56,218 nucleotides of DNA from Synechococcus sp. M44_DOE_062 (GCA_015295985.1 DVDX01000061.1:1-56218), one strand, 5' to 3'; positions 34,131 through 43,134 are shown, counted from the stretch's first letter. Notes: a model not told the origin generated them from the letters alone. A program made the numbers and translations.

Positions 34131-35066
34131 ATGGCTGCGAGTGATTTCAAGGATTACTACAAGATCCTGGGCGTCAGTAGAGATGCCTCTGCCGAGGAAA
34201 TCAAGCGCGCCTATCGCAAGCTGGCCCGCCAGTATCACCCCGATGTCAACCCTGGCAACAAGGCGGCAGAGGAACGCTTCAAGGAGATCAACGAAGCCTA
34301 CGAGGTGCTCTCAGATCCGGAAAAGCGGCGGCGCTACGACCAGTTTGGGCAGTACTGGCAGCGGGTGGGCACTGGCTCTGCGGCTGGAATGCCAGGCATG
34401 GAGGGCTTCGCCCAATACACCAGCTTCGAGGAGTTCATCAACGAGCTGTTAGGCCGTATGGGATCCCGCCGCAGCGGGTTCCAGGGCTTCACGGGCGGCT
34501 TTGGGCCGTTTGTCTCGGTGGATCTGCCGGGGCAGGATGTGGAGGGCACTCTGGGTCTCAGTTGGGCAGAAGCTTTCCACGGCACCCAGAAACGACTAAA
34601 CCTGGATGGAGAAACGCTAACCATCCGCATTCCCCCCGGTGCCAAGCCGGGCAGCCGCATCCGCGTCAAGGGCAAAGGCCAAGTCAGTCCCTTCGGAGGG
34701 CCAAGAGGGGATCTCTACCTCACCCTGGAGCTGCCCCCCCACCCCTTCTTCCGCTTTGACGGGGACAACCTGCTCTGCGAGCTGCCCATCACTCCTGACG
34801 AGGCGGCTTTGGGGGGAACGGCGGAAGTTCCCACCCCTACGGGTCGTGTGCAACTGAAGATCCCTGCCGGGGTAGACAGTGGCCAAACCCTGCGGCTGCG
34901 GGGCCAAGGCTGGCGGGATCCCCAAGGCCAGCGGAGTGACCTGCTGGTGCGGCTGAAGGTGGTGGCACCCAAATCCCTTTCTCAGACTGAGCGGGATCTC
35001 TACGAAAAGCTGCGGCAAAGCCGTAGCTGGGATCCCCGCGCCCACCTGCAGGAGGTGAATCTATGA
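34131..35066 (+). CDS. dnaJ: DnaJ/CbpA-type co-chaperone
   Basis: About 311 residues from ATG 34131. It has an N-terminal J domain ([20 protein letters not shown], with HPD in QYHPDVN near residue 35), then a Gly/Phe-rich linker ([12 protein letters not shown]) and two C-terminal substrate-binding beta domains ([39 protein letters not shown]). The cysteine zinc domain is absent, so this is a type II (CbpA-like) partner of DnaK. The next frame starts in its stop codon (ATGA at 35063) and encodes a CbpM-like modulator, the partner expected for CbpA. Confidence 0.93.
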   Translation: MAASDFKDYYKILGVSRDASAEEIKRAYRKLARQYHPDVNPGNKAAEERFKEINEAYEVLSDPEKRRRYDQFGQYWQRVGTGSAAGMPGMEGFAQYTSFEEFINELLGRMGSRRSGFQGFTGGFGPFVSVDLPGQDVEGTLGLSWAEAFHGTQKRLNLDGETLTIRIPPGAKPGSRIRVKGKGQVSPFGGPRGDLYLTLELPPHPFFRFDGDNLLCELPITPDEAALGGTAEVPTPTGRVQLKIPAGVDSGQTLRLRGQGWRDPQGQRSDLLVRLKVVAPKSLSQTERDLYEKLRQSRSWDPRAHLQEVNL

Positions 35067-35377
35067 GCTTGGCGATTGTGCGGGTGGAAGAACGGCTCTA
35101 TACTTTTGAGCAGGCCACGGAACTGTTGGGGATCCCCCCTCACCTGCTGGAATGGCTGCTGGCTCAGGGCTTGGTGGAGGCCGAGAGCAGCTACCTGACC
35201 CCCTAACAGCTCAGGCGGTTGTTGCAAATGAGCCGCCTACGCCGAGACTTGGGCCTCAACTGGACGGGGGCGGCGATGGTCTTGGACATGGCTCAGGAAA
35301 TTGCCCGGCTCAGGGGGAACTGCGCCACTACCGCGGATTTTGAGGCTGCCCAGCTAACCCATCAAGGAAATAACTCG
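35063..35377 (+). pseudogene. CbpM/MerR-like chaperone modulator, interrupted by a TAA
   Basis: The ATG overlaps the dnaJ stop. The frame gives RLYTFEQATELLGIPPHLLEW followed by the winged-helix-like part, then TAA at 35204-35206 (codon 48), then QLRRLLQMSRLRRDLGLNWTGAAMV in the same frame. CbpM proteins have a MerR-like fold of about 100 residues, and the residue before QLRR is usually Glu, so GAA to TAA is the likely change. The 47-residue product would lack the C-terminal helices. The frame has no further stop and runs on into the PRC-barrel gene, so where the intact gene once ended is unclear. Confidence 0.75.
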
Positions 35378-36136
35378 ATGAACCCTATGGAACAGATCGT
35401 CCGACGTAGCCAGGTGGTGGGCCTGCTGGCCCTCGATGGCAGCACTGCCACCGCCTTGGGCACTGTAGAAGAAGTCTGGGTTGACCCAACGGGGCGGGTA
35501 TGCTACTTCACCAGCCAGCAGGGATACACCCCCCTAGAGCAGATTTCTCTCATCGGGCCAGACGCGCTACTGACCTACTCCACTGTTTTTGCTACCCCCC
35601 TGACCCCCATCAGCTCCCTTTACCGCCGCACGGTGCGCGTTGGGAATCGAGAGGTCGGCTGGATTGAGGATTTTCTCTTTGACTGGGAGACTGGATCCAT
35701 TGCCGCCTACATCCTGGGTGGCAGCATTGCCGAGCCTTGGGGGGGGCGGGCCGTTCTCCTGCCTGAGGATGTGGAGGCGATTGATGTGGATGCGGTGGTG
35801 GTGAAGGAGGATGCCCCGCAGCGGCTGAAATCGGAAGCAGAAGGCTTGAAGAACTTTTGGAGCGAAAAATCTCGGCAGGTGAAACAGCTTATCCAGCGCA
35901 TGGGGGATCGCCTCAAGGCGTTGGTTGGCCCACAGGATCCGCCGGAGGTGGTGCGCGTCAAGGTAAAACAAGTGCGGGACGAGCTGGCCAAAGGGGGTAA
36001 GTTCGATCTCTCCTTGCTGGACGAGGCGGCAGAGTTTTGGCAACACCAGTGGGAAACCTGGCAACATCGCCTTAGCCGCGCCGCTCAGCGCATGCAGGCT
36101 GCCCTTCAGGCTGCTTGGGAGAAGTTGACCGAATAG
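35378..36136 (+). CDS. PRC-barrel domain protein
   Basis: About 252 residues from ATG 35378, which has AAGGAA eight bases upstream. Two PRC-barrel-like units are visible: residues 1-70 (RRSQVVGLLALDGSTATALG, with EEVWVDPTGRVCYF) and 75-145 (RTVRVGNREVGWIEDFLFDW, with GSIAAYILGG). An amphipathic, basic helical tail (about 165-252) follows. PRC barrels occur in photosynthetic reaction-centre H subunits and in RNA-processing proteins; the role here is unknown. The same frame is open upstream into the broken cbpM-like gene, so a former fusion cannot be excluded. Confidence 0.8.
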   Translation: MNPMEQIVRRSQVVGLLALDGSTATALGTVEEVWVDPTGRVCYFTSQQGYTPLEQISLIGPDALLTYSTVFATPLTPISSLYRRTVRVGNREVGWIEDFLFDWETGSIAAYILGGSIAEPWGGRAVLLPEDVEAIDVDAVVVKEDAPQRLKSEAEGLKNFWSEKSRQVKQLIQRMGDRLKALVGPQDPPEVVRVKVKQVRDELAKGGKFDLSLLDEAAEFWQHQWETWQHRLSRAAQRMQAALQAAWEKLTE

Positions 36137-36163
36137 TCCTTCAACTGCTGCCAAGCTGGTTCC

Positions 36164-36201
36164 CAACTCTTCTCTCTCGTTGGGAAAGGGGTTGGGGACA
36201 A
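36164..36201. repeat. Degenerate intergenic repeat (copy 2)
   Basis: CCAACTCTTCTCTCTC arm followed by GGGAAAGGGGTTGGGG, similar in layout to copies at 33789 and 49199. Confidence 0.4.
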
Positions 36202-36354
36202 ACAGCAGTACGTCGTTTGCGTAGCGTCCTTAGAGCAATGGTCACCATCGCCCATGACGGACGGCAGCCTTTTCCGCTAGGATTTAGGATCACTGTCAAT
36301 GCTCGGATCAGGTTTCAAGACCCCTGCAGGGCACCTGTACGGCAGAGGAGAACC

Positions 36355-36780
36355 ATGACTTACGCAATTGTGGAAACTGGCGGTAAGCAGCTTTGGGTGG
36401 AGCCGGGGCGTTTTTACGAGGTTGATCGCCTGGCGGAAGTGGAGGAGAACAGCCCCTTTGACTTATCTCGTGTGCTGTTGATCAACCACGAGGGGCAGGT
36501 GACGTTGGGGCATCCCTACGTTTCAGAGGCGGTTGTCAGAGCACGGGTTTTGCAGCATCGGCGCGGCGATAAAATTATTGTTTACAAGATGAGGCCGAAG
36601 AAAAAGACCCGCAAAAAGAGAGGCCATCGGCAACCGCTGACCCGTGTGCTGATTGAGTCTATTGAGCTCAATGGGGTGCCCTTGGCCACAGCACCATCCC
36701 CTGCGGAACCGGCTCCAGAATCTACCTCAGAGGCAGCCACTTCGGCATCGGCAACAGGGATCCCTGCGGAGGAGGAATAA
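36355..36780 (+). CDS. rplU: 50S ribosomal protein L21
   Basis: About 141 residues from ATG 36355, with AGAGGAG just upstream. The ribosomal core is MTYAIVETGGKQLWVEPGRF at the start, then VLLINHEGQVTLGHPYV, and KMRPKKKTRKKRGHRQPLTR near residue 82. The last 35 residues form a low-complexity Ala/Pro/Ser/Glu tail, longer than in E. coli L21 (103 residues) and probably disordered. rpmA follows 72 bp later, the conserved rplU-rpmA order. The longer frame from 36115 is not coding. Confidence 0.97.
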   Translation: MTYAIVETGGKQLWVEPGRFYEVDRLAEVEENSPFDLSRVLLINHEGQVTLGHPYVSEAVVRARVLQHRRGDKIIVYKMRPKKKTRKKRGHRQPLTRVLIESIELNGVPLATAPSPAEPAPESTSEAATSASATGIPAEEE

Positions 36781-36852
36781 GCTCTAAGCTCAGGCGTCCT
36801 GAATCCCGATTTTTCATCTTGTTGTTGATCACGCAGTTGCACAGGAGGCGTT

Positions 36853-37122
36853 ATGGCTCATAAGAAGGGAACGGGCAGCACTCGCAACGGTCGAGATTCC
36901 AATGCCAAGCGGCTAGGGGTGAAGCGCTATGGGGGCGAGTTGGTGCATCCCGGCCACATTTTGGTCAGGCAGCGGGGCACCAAGTTTCACCCAGGGGTGA
37001 ACGTGCGTATCGGCGGCGATGACACCTTGTATTCGGTGGTCACCGGCATTGTGACTTTTGAGCGCTATGGCAAGCACCGGCAGAAGGTGAGTGTTTACCC
37101 GGCTGAGGTGGCTGCCCAGTAG
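36853..37122 (+). CDS. rpmA: 50S ribosomal protein L27
   Basis: 89 residues. The flexible N-terminus [20 protein letters not shown] reaches the peptidyl-transferase centre and is directly at the start codon, so there is no cleaved leader of the Firmicute type. [17 protein letters not shown] follows. An AGGAGG Shine-Dalgarno lies seven bases before ATG 36853. Second gene of the rplU-rpmA operon. Confidence 0.98.
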   Translation: MAHKKGTGSTRNGRDSNAKRLGVKRYGGELVHPGHILVRQRGTKFHPGVNVRIGGDDTLYSVVTGIVTFERYGKHRQKVSVYPAEVAAQ

Positions 37123-37372
37123 GAAAAGGCCCAGCTTTGCAACTGCCTGGGAAAGTTTCTTCCGCAAGAGAAGATTCCTGCTTCTTGCTCCGGTCGACCA
37201 AGCAGCTCGCCAGGCTGGAAACTGTCTGCTTCAGAGCAGGCAGGGTTTTGTTGTTGCTGACTTCTGAATTTTTCCGTTCTTGAAGGTTGGGGCCAGCCGG
37301 CAGGGGGAAGGAGCTAGGGATCCCTGCCCCTTCGAGGGCGAAAATGGCAAAAGCGTGGAAGGCAGGAAGCTG

Positions 37373-38836
37373 ATGCGGGTGTATCTGTTTCGCTGGGCAG
37401 GGTTGCTTCACCTCATGGCCGGGGTGATGTACCTCTACTGGCGACTGACAGCCGGGCTGATGGATTTGGGATCCCTTTTGTTTTGGGGGGCAGAGCTGTA
37501 TGTTTGGCTGGCAGCGGTGGGCTTTACCCTCAGCCGCTATCCCCAAGTGCCGAGAGCAACGCTCCCATCCCCAGAGGTTCTGCAGCGGTCGTTTTTCCAA
37601 TTGCCGCGGGTGGATGTATTGGTGATGCGCCAGTGGGATTCCTTGGAGGCAACCCGGCAGACGGTGCTCTCGGCTCTGCACCTCGACTACCCGTGGGAGC
37701 GGTTGTTTGTCCACATTGTGGATCGGGTAGAGGATGAGGAGATGGCCAGGGCGGCACGGGCCATTCCCTGCGAATACTGGGCCTGTCCTAGCCCCACAAC
37801 TGACCCCCTGGCTTACGCCATGGGATCCCCTCACATCCAAGGGGAGTATCTGCTCCTGGTGCAGCCGGGCCATTTTCTCGAGCCGGACTTCCTGTGGCAG
37901 ACCTTGCCCCGCTTTTACGACTCGCCGGAGCGGGCCCCCATTGCCAATCGTATCGGGTTTGTGCAGGCGATGCTGCGCACCCTAGGCCAGCCCAGAGCCG
38001 TTCACCCCCTGCAGCAGCTTTTGGCGGTGGGATCCGAAGGTTATCAGGCGGCACCCCTGTTGGGTTCTGGCTGTCTCATCCGGCGCAAGGCTTTGGCAGG
38101 GATCCCGCAGATCGACATTCGCCGCCCTGTGCAGTTGGGGTGTCAGATGCACTGCCGCGGCTGGCAGTCTCAATTGGTTCGCCAAACCCAGGTTATGGGT
38201 GTTTTGTTGCCCTTGCGCAATCGCCGTGTTGCTTTGCTGGCTTTGTTTTCCGCCTTGAAGGAAAACCCCTTTTGGGGTAAGCCGACCACGCAGCAGCAGC
38301 GCTTTCAATACCTGTGGCTGGCTCTCTGGGCTGCGGGTGGGATGGCGGAGCTGGTCTACTTGGCAGTGCCGATGGTTTTTCTCTGCACAGGGTGGATGCC
38401 GGTGCCGGCCTTTGACCGGGTCTTCTTCGCGTGGTTTTTGCCTTATGCTCTCCTGGGGCGCATCAGTTGGCTCTTGGCCTTCCCCCCGCATCTGTGGGGG
38501 GCAGCTTGGCAGTCGGAACGGCAGACAGGCAGCCAGTTTTTTCAGTCCATCCAGGCGCTGGTGCAAAGTCTGCGGGGGGTACCCCCCTATCCCGAGCAGC
38601 CTTCCCAGCTCTCTTTGTGGCCCCAAGCTCTGGCTATTGTGCTCACTTTTCTGGCTATGGGAGTGGGATCCCTGCGTTCTGCCGGCAGTTGGGATCCCTC
38701 TTGGTCTGAGCTGATCTTTGGTTTGGTCTGGGCTTTCTACAACTTGATGATCCTGACGGCTCGCCCTGACGATCACGATTTTGCCGGCCTTGCCCTGCTC
38801 AACAGCCGCACCGCTGAGTGGATGGAGGAGAGTTAG
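37373..38836 (+). CDS. Family-2 glycosyltransferase-like membrane protein lacking catalytic motifs
   Basis: About 487 residues from ATG 37373. The layout is that of cellulose-synthase-like GT2 proteins: two N-terminal membrane segments, a cytosolic GT-A-like domain (about 70-300), then at least three C-terminal segments. Family landmarks remain (LLGSGCLIRRKALAGI, the counterpart of G-T-x-x-x-x-R-R; HCRGWQSQLV), but the catalytic ones are changed: the D-A-D site reads VQPGHFLEP, the T-E-D site reads RRPVQLGC, and Q-x-x-R-W is replaced by RNRRVALLAL. It is probably inactive as a transferase or strongly diverged. Alone after rpmA; regulator or partner role unknown. Confidence 0.65.
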   Translation: MRVYLFRWAGLLHLMAGVMYLYWRLTAGLMDLGSLLFWGAELYVWLAAVGFTLSRYPQVPRATLPSPEVLQRSFFQLPRVDVLVMRQWDSLEATRQTVLSALHLDYPWERLFVHIVDRVEDEEMARAARAIPCEYWACPSPTTDPLAYAMGSPHIQGEYLLLVQPGHFLEPDFLWQTLPRFYDSPERAPIANRIGFVQAMLRTLGQPRAVHPLQQLLAVGSEGYQAAPLLGSGCLIRRKALAGIPQIDIRRPVQLGCQMHCRGWQSQLVRQTQVMGVLLPLRNRRVALLALFSALKENPFWGKPTTQQQRFQYLWLALWAAGGMAELVYLAVPMVFLCTGWMPVPAFDRVFFAWFLPYALLGRISWLLAFPPHLWGAAWQSERQTGSQFFQSIQALVQSLRGVPPYPEQPSQLSLWPQALAIVLTFLAMGVGSLRSAGSWDPSWSELIFGLVWAFYNLMILTARPDDHDFAGLALLNSRTAEWMEES

Positions 38837-39193
38837 AGGCTCGGCTGTGATCCCCGATTCTTAGGGGCGCAGAACCCAGCCAGACCCCATCCAAACCGGC
38901 GATCTGCTCCTGATCCTGCAAACATTTCTGGAACCTGGCTGTTGGAATACTCTCCCTCTGCCATATGGGCTTATGTGGGGTATGTGGAAAGGCTTGGATG
39001 GCGAAAGCTATGCTGGAGTCTAGATTGGTCTCTTAGCTTGACATAGAATCAGAACTAACTAGGACTGTAGAGACCCAGAGAATGTGGATTCTTTGATAAA
39101 GAGCGCGTCAGGAAGCACTGGGAGAAGTCCCTATCCAAGTTCCTAACTTTTTTTGAGTGGTCTTGTAGGCTTATAGGTCAAAACAACGCAACT
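38837..39193. other. 357-bp intergenic region before the beta-CASP gene
   Basis: No gene recognised. TTGACA at 39038-39043 is a fair -35; a weak TAGGAC about 17 bp on is the only -10 candidate, leaving a leader of about 130 bp. An A/T-rich patch (TAACTTTTTTTGAG near 39143) precedes the start. Confidence 0.35.
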
Positions 39194-41005
39194 GTGGAGT
39201 CAGAGAGACCGCCCCTGCGACTGCTCCCCCTGGGTACGGATCCCCGTCAGCAGGGCTGTGCCTACTGGGTGGAGATCGGATCCCACCGCTTGCTCCTCGA
39301 TTGTGGGTTGCCTGCTCCTGCTCTCTTTGAGGCTCTGCCAGGGATCCCGGATGTGGTGATCTGCAGCCATGCCCATTTCGACCATGTGCAGGGGCTGCCT
39401 GCCTTTCATCGTCGTTACCCTCAGGTGCCTCTCTACGCTACGCCGGTGACCGCCCATTTGGCCGCTGGTCTGTGGGAGCGCGGCGTTTGGCCGGGCTACA
39501 ACCGGGACATTCGCTTTCCCCCCTTTCGGGCGCTGCCTTTGGGTCGGGCGCGAGAGATCTTACCCCATCTGATGCTCACTTTCTTTGCGGCTGGGCATCT
39601 GCCGGGGGCAGCAGTGACCCTGCTGCAAAATACCCAAACCTCTCCGGCCCAAACCTGTGTGTACACGGGCGACTGTTCGCTGGCCTCAACTCGCTTTGCC
39701 CCCGGCTTGGATCTCGCCGCTTTGCGCCACTGGCAGCCGGATGTGCTGCTTATGGAAGCCTCGCTGGGATCCACCCGTCATCCGGCCCGTCGTCATCTGG
39801 AAAATCGCCTGGTGGAGCGGTTGCTCAGCGCCTTGGAAGCAGGGCAAACGGTGCTGTTTCCGCTGCCAGTGCTGGGGTTGGGGCAGGAGCTGATCTTTCT
39901 CCTCAAAGCCCACCATCGCTTTACCCAGTCTCCTCAAGCGCTGTCTGCGAAAGCGTTGGGTAGCGATAAAGTGTGGGTGGCACCGGGGTTGGCAGCAGGC
40001 TGCGACCTCTACGAGCGTTTGCTCCCCTACCTGCCGGAGGCGGTGCGCAATTTTGCCACCTATCAGCCTTTGTTCTGGGAAGGCCGTCTACAGCCCCAGG
40101 TGCAGCCTCTCACCGAGGCGGATCCTCTGCCCCAAGGCTTGCTGCTGTGCGATGCCGATGCCGGGCCTGAGGCTTGGGATCCCATTTGGTCGAGATTGCT
40201 GGCCCAACCGCAGCGCTCCTGTCTGCTGGTGCGGCTGCCAGAGGTGGATCTGGCCACCCCGTTTGAGCGTTGGCCGACACCGCTGCGCTCCCGCATTGCC
40301 GTTGAATGGATGACCTGGCACAGCCACAACGATGTCGGGCATCTCACCCAGATCATCCACACCTTTCGCCCCCAACATTTGGTCTTGGTTCACACCGACC
40401 CCAAGCAGGCTCAGGATCTGGCGGATCTGCCGGAGCTGTGCAATCGCTACCATGTCCACTGCCCTCAGCCTGGACATTGGTTGGAGTTGCCCGATGGGCG
40501 CCTACAAACCCAAGCCAGGCTCCCAGAGCTGAAGGCCAGTTCCCCTGCCGAGATCAGGGATCCCCCTTTGCGCTATGAGGGAGAGGTGGAAGAAGTTTGG
40601 CAGGAGCAGGGCTCGCCGCGGGCTTTGGCGGGGGTACAGGTGCGTCTGCCGCCCCAGATCACCCAGGATCCCCGTTGGCCAGCCTGGGCCGACACCGGCT
40701 TGGTGGAAGCCCGATGGCAGGGATCGGAACTGGTGCTGCGCGGCCTTTCTCCACGGGAGCTGATCCGCCCGGCAGAGGCTACCCCCTCTCCAGCAGGGAT
40801 TGTGCCGCGCCCAAAACAGCCGTCTGTATCCACCCGTCCAGGTGGCAAAAAGTGCCAGAATTGCCGCTTTGCCCGCCAGATCTTGACTGCCCAAGCCCAA
40901 GCCTTTCGCTGTGATCAGGAGCGCTCTCCCCTCTACCGCCTCAGGGTGGATCCCCAGGGGAGCTGCCCCTACCATCAGCCGCAGGAGATCCGCTCTTCCG
41001 GTTAG
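39194..41005 (+). CDS. Metallo-beta-lactamase/beta-CASP hydrolase with C-terminal Cys cluster
   Basis: 603 residues. The MBL metal motif H-x-H-x-D-H is at 59-64 (SHAHFDHVQG), with further ligands in AGHLPGA and YTGDCS. A beta-CASP domain follows: motif A-like LMEASLGSTRHPARR near 190, motif B HSHNDVGHLTQII near 375, and motif C LVLVHTDP near 395. This is the fold of RNA nucleases related to CPSF-73 and archaeal aCPSF. Motif B is altered from the usual S-A-H-A-D. After about 430 comes an unfamiliar domain, and the tail has KKCQNCRFARQI...FRCDQE...GSCPYH, a four-Cys cluster that could bind zinc or iron-sulphur. GTG 39194. Confidence 0.8.
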   Translation: MESERPPLRLLPLGTDPRQQGCAYWVEIGSHRLLLDCGLPAPALFEALPGIPDVVICSHAHFDHVQGLPAFHRRYPQVPLYATPVTAHLAAGLWERGVWPGYNRDIRFPPFRALPLGRAREILPHLMLTFFAAGHLPGAAVTLLQNTQTSPAQTCVYTGDCSLASTRFAPGLDLAALRHWQPDVLLMEASLGSTRHPARRHLENRLVERLLSALEAGQTVLFPLPVLGLGQELIFLLKAHHRFTQSPQALSAKALGSDKVWVAPGLAAGCDLYERLLPYLPEAVRNFATYQPLFWEGRLQPQVQPLTEADPLPQGLLLCDADAGPEAWDPIWSRLLAQPQRSCLLVRLPEVDLATPFERWPTPLRSRIAVEWMTWHSHNDVGHLTQIIHTFRPQHLVLVHTDPKQAQDLADLPELCNRYHVHCPQPGHWLELPDGRLQTQARLPELKASSPAEIRDPPLRYEGEVEEVWQEQGSPRALAGVQVRLPPQITQDPRWPAWADTGLVEARWQGSELVLRGLSPRELIRPAEATPSPAGIVPRPKQPSVSTRPGGKKCQNCRFARQILTAQAQAFRCDQERSPLYRLRVDPQGSCPYHQPQEIRSSG

Positions 41006-41059
41006 CCGTCAAGCTATGACAGCCCAAAGGCTAGAATGGGGCAAGTCCCGGTGCCAACC

Positions 41060-41815
41060 ATGCTTGAGCAAGACTTTGGGGTCAATCGTCGCCGTGGGCC
41101 AGTTGGATCCCTGGAGCGCCCAGCCGGGGCCTTGGCTGCGGCCAGACCGCCTGTGGTGCAGATGGTCGGGGTGAACAAAGTCCATCCACTGCCGGAGGGC
41201 AGTTTTCAGGCCCTTTATGACATTGACCTGGTGATCCAGCCGGGAGAGTATTGCGCCATCATGGGGCCCTCTGGGTCGGGCAAATCCACCCTGATGAACC
41301 TCATCGGTTGCTTGGATCGGCCCAGCTCAGGGCGCTACTGGCTGGATGGGGTGGAAGTGTCCACTCTGACCGATGGCGATTTGGCCCACATTCGCAACCA
41401 GAAGATTGGCTTTGTCTTCCAACAGTTTCATCTGCTGCCTGTTCTGACGGCGCTGGAGAATGTGATGCTGCCCTTGGCCTATGCCGGGATCCCGGAGCCG
41501 GAGCAACGCCAGCGGGCCAAGCAAGCCCTAGAACAAGTGGGCTTGGGGAGCAAACTGCATCAGCGCCCGGCCCAACTCTCCGGTGGCCAACAGCAGCGGG
41601 TGGCGATTGCACGCGCCATTGTCAACCGACCGCAACTGTTGCTGGCCGATGAGCCAACTGGGGCCTTGGACAGCCATACCGGCCAGGAAGTGCTGAACCT
41701 TTTTGCTGAGCTTCACGGGCAGGGCATCACCCTAGTCGTGGTCACCCATGACCTTGAGGTAGCCCAGGCCGCCCAGCGCATTATCCGGGTTGGAGATGGC
41801 CGTCTGCTGGGTTGA
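41060..41815 (+). CDS. ABC transporter ATPase of the LolD/MacB class
   Basis: About 251 residues; ATG 41060 or 41036 is possible, and the ATPase domain itself begins near [10 protein letters not shown]. Walker A is [13 protein letters not shown], the Q-loop [10 protein letters not shown], the signature [14 protein letters not shown], Walker [13 protein letters not shown], and the H-loop VVVTHD. This subfamily pairs with FtsX/MacB-type permeases, not with importers. It stands alone here, while an FtsX-type permease and adaptor without ATPase lie at 16120-18698, so the three may form one exporter (inference). It follows the beta-CASP gene by 54 bp. Confidence 0.9.
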   Translation: MLEQDFGVNRRRGPVGSLERPAGALAAARPPVVQMVGVNKVHPLPEGSFQALYDIDLVIQPGEYCAIMGPSGSGKSTLMNLIGCLDRPSSGRYWLDGVEVSTLTDGDLAHIRNQKIGFVFQQFHLLPVLTALENVMLPLAYAGIPEPEQRQRAKQALEQVGLGSKLHQRPAQLSGGQQQRVAIARAIVNRPQLLLADEPTGALDSHTGQEVLNLFAELHGQGITLVVVTHDLEVAQAAQRIIRVGDGRLLG

Positions 41816-42009
41816 GGAAGGGGGATCCCCCTGGGGGGTCTAGGGGGGCTCCCAGTTGTGGTGAACTGGCTTGCTGGATGGATCCCTGGCTTCTCTTTGG
41901 GTGAGACTCAAGGGAAATGTCTCAAGGCAGCCTGAGATAACCCTATCTAGGATGGCCCGGCTTAGGCTACTCTAAACGCAACTGAGGGCTTGGGAAGAAG
42001 GATCCATCG

Positions 42010-42585
42010 ATGAAACTGATCGAAGATATCATCCAGTTTTTGGAAACCCGCCTGGAAGAATTTTTCAGGGCACACCCCGAGATTGAGCTGCAAGCCCTCG
42101 ATGAGCAGTTGCACCAGCAGGAATTGGATATCCTGCGGCTGTTGCAGAAAAGCCGCGCCCAAGAGGAAGCTCTCCAAAAAAGCATTCTCAACTTGGCCGA
42201 GGAGATCAAAACCTGGCACTTCCGCATTGAGAAGGCGCAGCGGGCCAATCGCCCCGATCTGGCCGAAGGAGCGCGACGCCGGGAAGCTGAGCTGTTGGAG
42301 AGGGGCAGCCAGCTATGGAGTCAAATGAAGGCCCAAAAAGAGAAAATCCAGCAAATGGAAGCGCTGCTGCCGCAAATTCGCCAGCGCCGCCAAGAGGTGA
42401 AGACTAAGCTGCAGGAAGTAAGAGCCGCGCAAGCCAAAGGCGTTGACAGCCCGGGCTTGGGTTTCAGCCCTTGGGGAAAACCTTCCGAGCCTTGGGATGA
42501 ATTGGAAGAGCAATTTCGTCAGCTAGAGGTGGAAAAGGAATTGAATGACACGAAGAGGAAGGTGCAGGAGCAGCAGCGGCGGTAG
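42010..42585 (+). CDS. TIGR04376 family coiled-coil protein
   Basis: 191 residues, almost entirely alpha-helical coiled coil (rich in Glu, Gln, Leu, Arg) from about 20 to 145 and again at the end. The first segment IIQFLETRLEEFFRAHPEIE matches the start of the cyanobacterial TIGR04376 family as I recall it. No membrane segment or enzyme motif. Function unknown. ATG 42010. The 194 bp upstream contain a GGGGGATCCCCC palindrome just after the ABC ATPase stop. Confidence 0.75.
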   Translation: MKLIEDIIQFLETRLEEFFRAHPEIELQALDEQLHQQELDILRLLQKSRAQEEALQKSILNLAEEIKTWHFRIEKAQRANRPDLAEGARRREAELLERGSQLWSQMKAQKEKIQQMEALLPQIRQRRQEVKTKLQEVRAAQAKGVDSPGLGFSPWGKPSEPWDELEEQFRQLEVEKELNDTKRKVQEQQRR

Positions 42586-42775
42586 CAGCCTGGCTCCTAT
42601 CTAAAAACCTTTGCTACTTTTGAATCCAACCAAGCGGACAAAATCGAGCCGGGCGGAACTTGTGATTTAAACCCCTGGTCTCAAGAGCCGTAGCCCCATC
42701 ATTTCCAGAACTTTCTCTGGCACCGACCGGGCAGAAAAGTCTCTCCTCTCCCCCAAGAGTGATACGCTATTGGGC

Positions 42776-43072
42776 ATGAATGAGTTGTATCTGAATCACC
42801 CCACATTTGGTCTGCTCTACAGCCTGTGTCAGGTCGGCGAAAATCAGGCTCTCTTCACGACCCTTTACGCCCAAAGGCTCTTTTTTCGGGTTTACTTCAG
42901 GCCGCCGGATAACAATGGGGATCCTGCTGCCATGGAGGAGTTGGTCTTCGATCCCATTAGCCGTAATGAGGCTCGCCAGCTCATCGAAGAGCGCATGCGC
43001 CTGCTGCGCCGTGCTGACCGCCAAGATGAGCTGGAACAACTGCAGTTGATTTACAAACAAACCTTTTCCTAA
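42776..43072 (+). CDS. pipX: PipX, PII-interacting co-activator of NtcA, with an insertion
   Basis: 98 residues from ATG 42776. PipX swaps between NtcA (when 2-oxoglutarate is high) and PII (when it is low), and so couples carbon/nitrogen balance to transcription. The start NELYLNHPTFGLLYSLC and LYAQRLFF are near-identical to the family, and the C-terminal helices (ISRNEARQLIEERMRLLRRA, then LIYKQTF) are typical. Between the Tudor-like strands there is PPDNNGDPAAMEE, about 10 residues longer than in the 89-residue S. elongatus protein. A TTG at 42770 is less likely as the start. No GTA-N8-TAC NtcA box noticed upstream. Confidence 0.92.
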   Translation: MNELYLNHPTFGLLYSLCQVGENQALFTTLYAQRLFFRVYFRPPDNNGDPAAMEELVFDPISRNEARQLIEERMRLLRRADRQDELEQLQLIYKQTFS

Positions 43073-43134
43073 CAGGGTTTTTTCTGAAGGTCTGGCACGG
43101 CTGAGGACGAGGGTTTCGTCCCTCAGATAGCTAC

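Noticed and set aside
41820-41832. GGGGGATCCCCC palindrome after the ABC ATPase as a terminator
   Set aside because: No loop or T-tract; it is better explained by the general GGATCC abundance.
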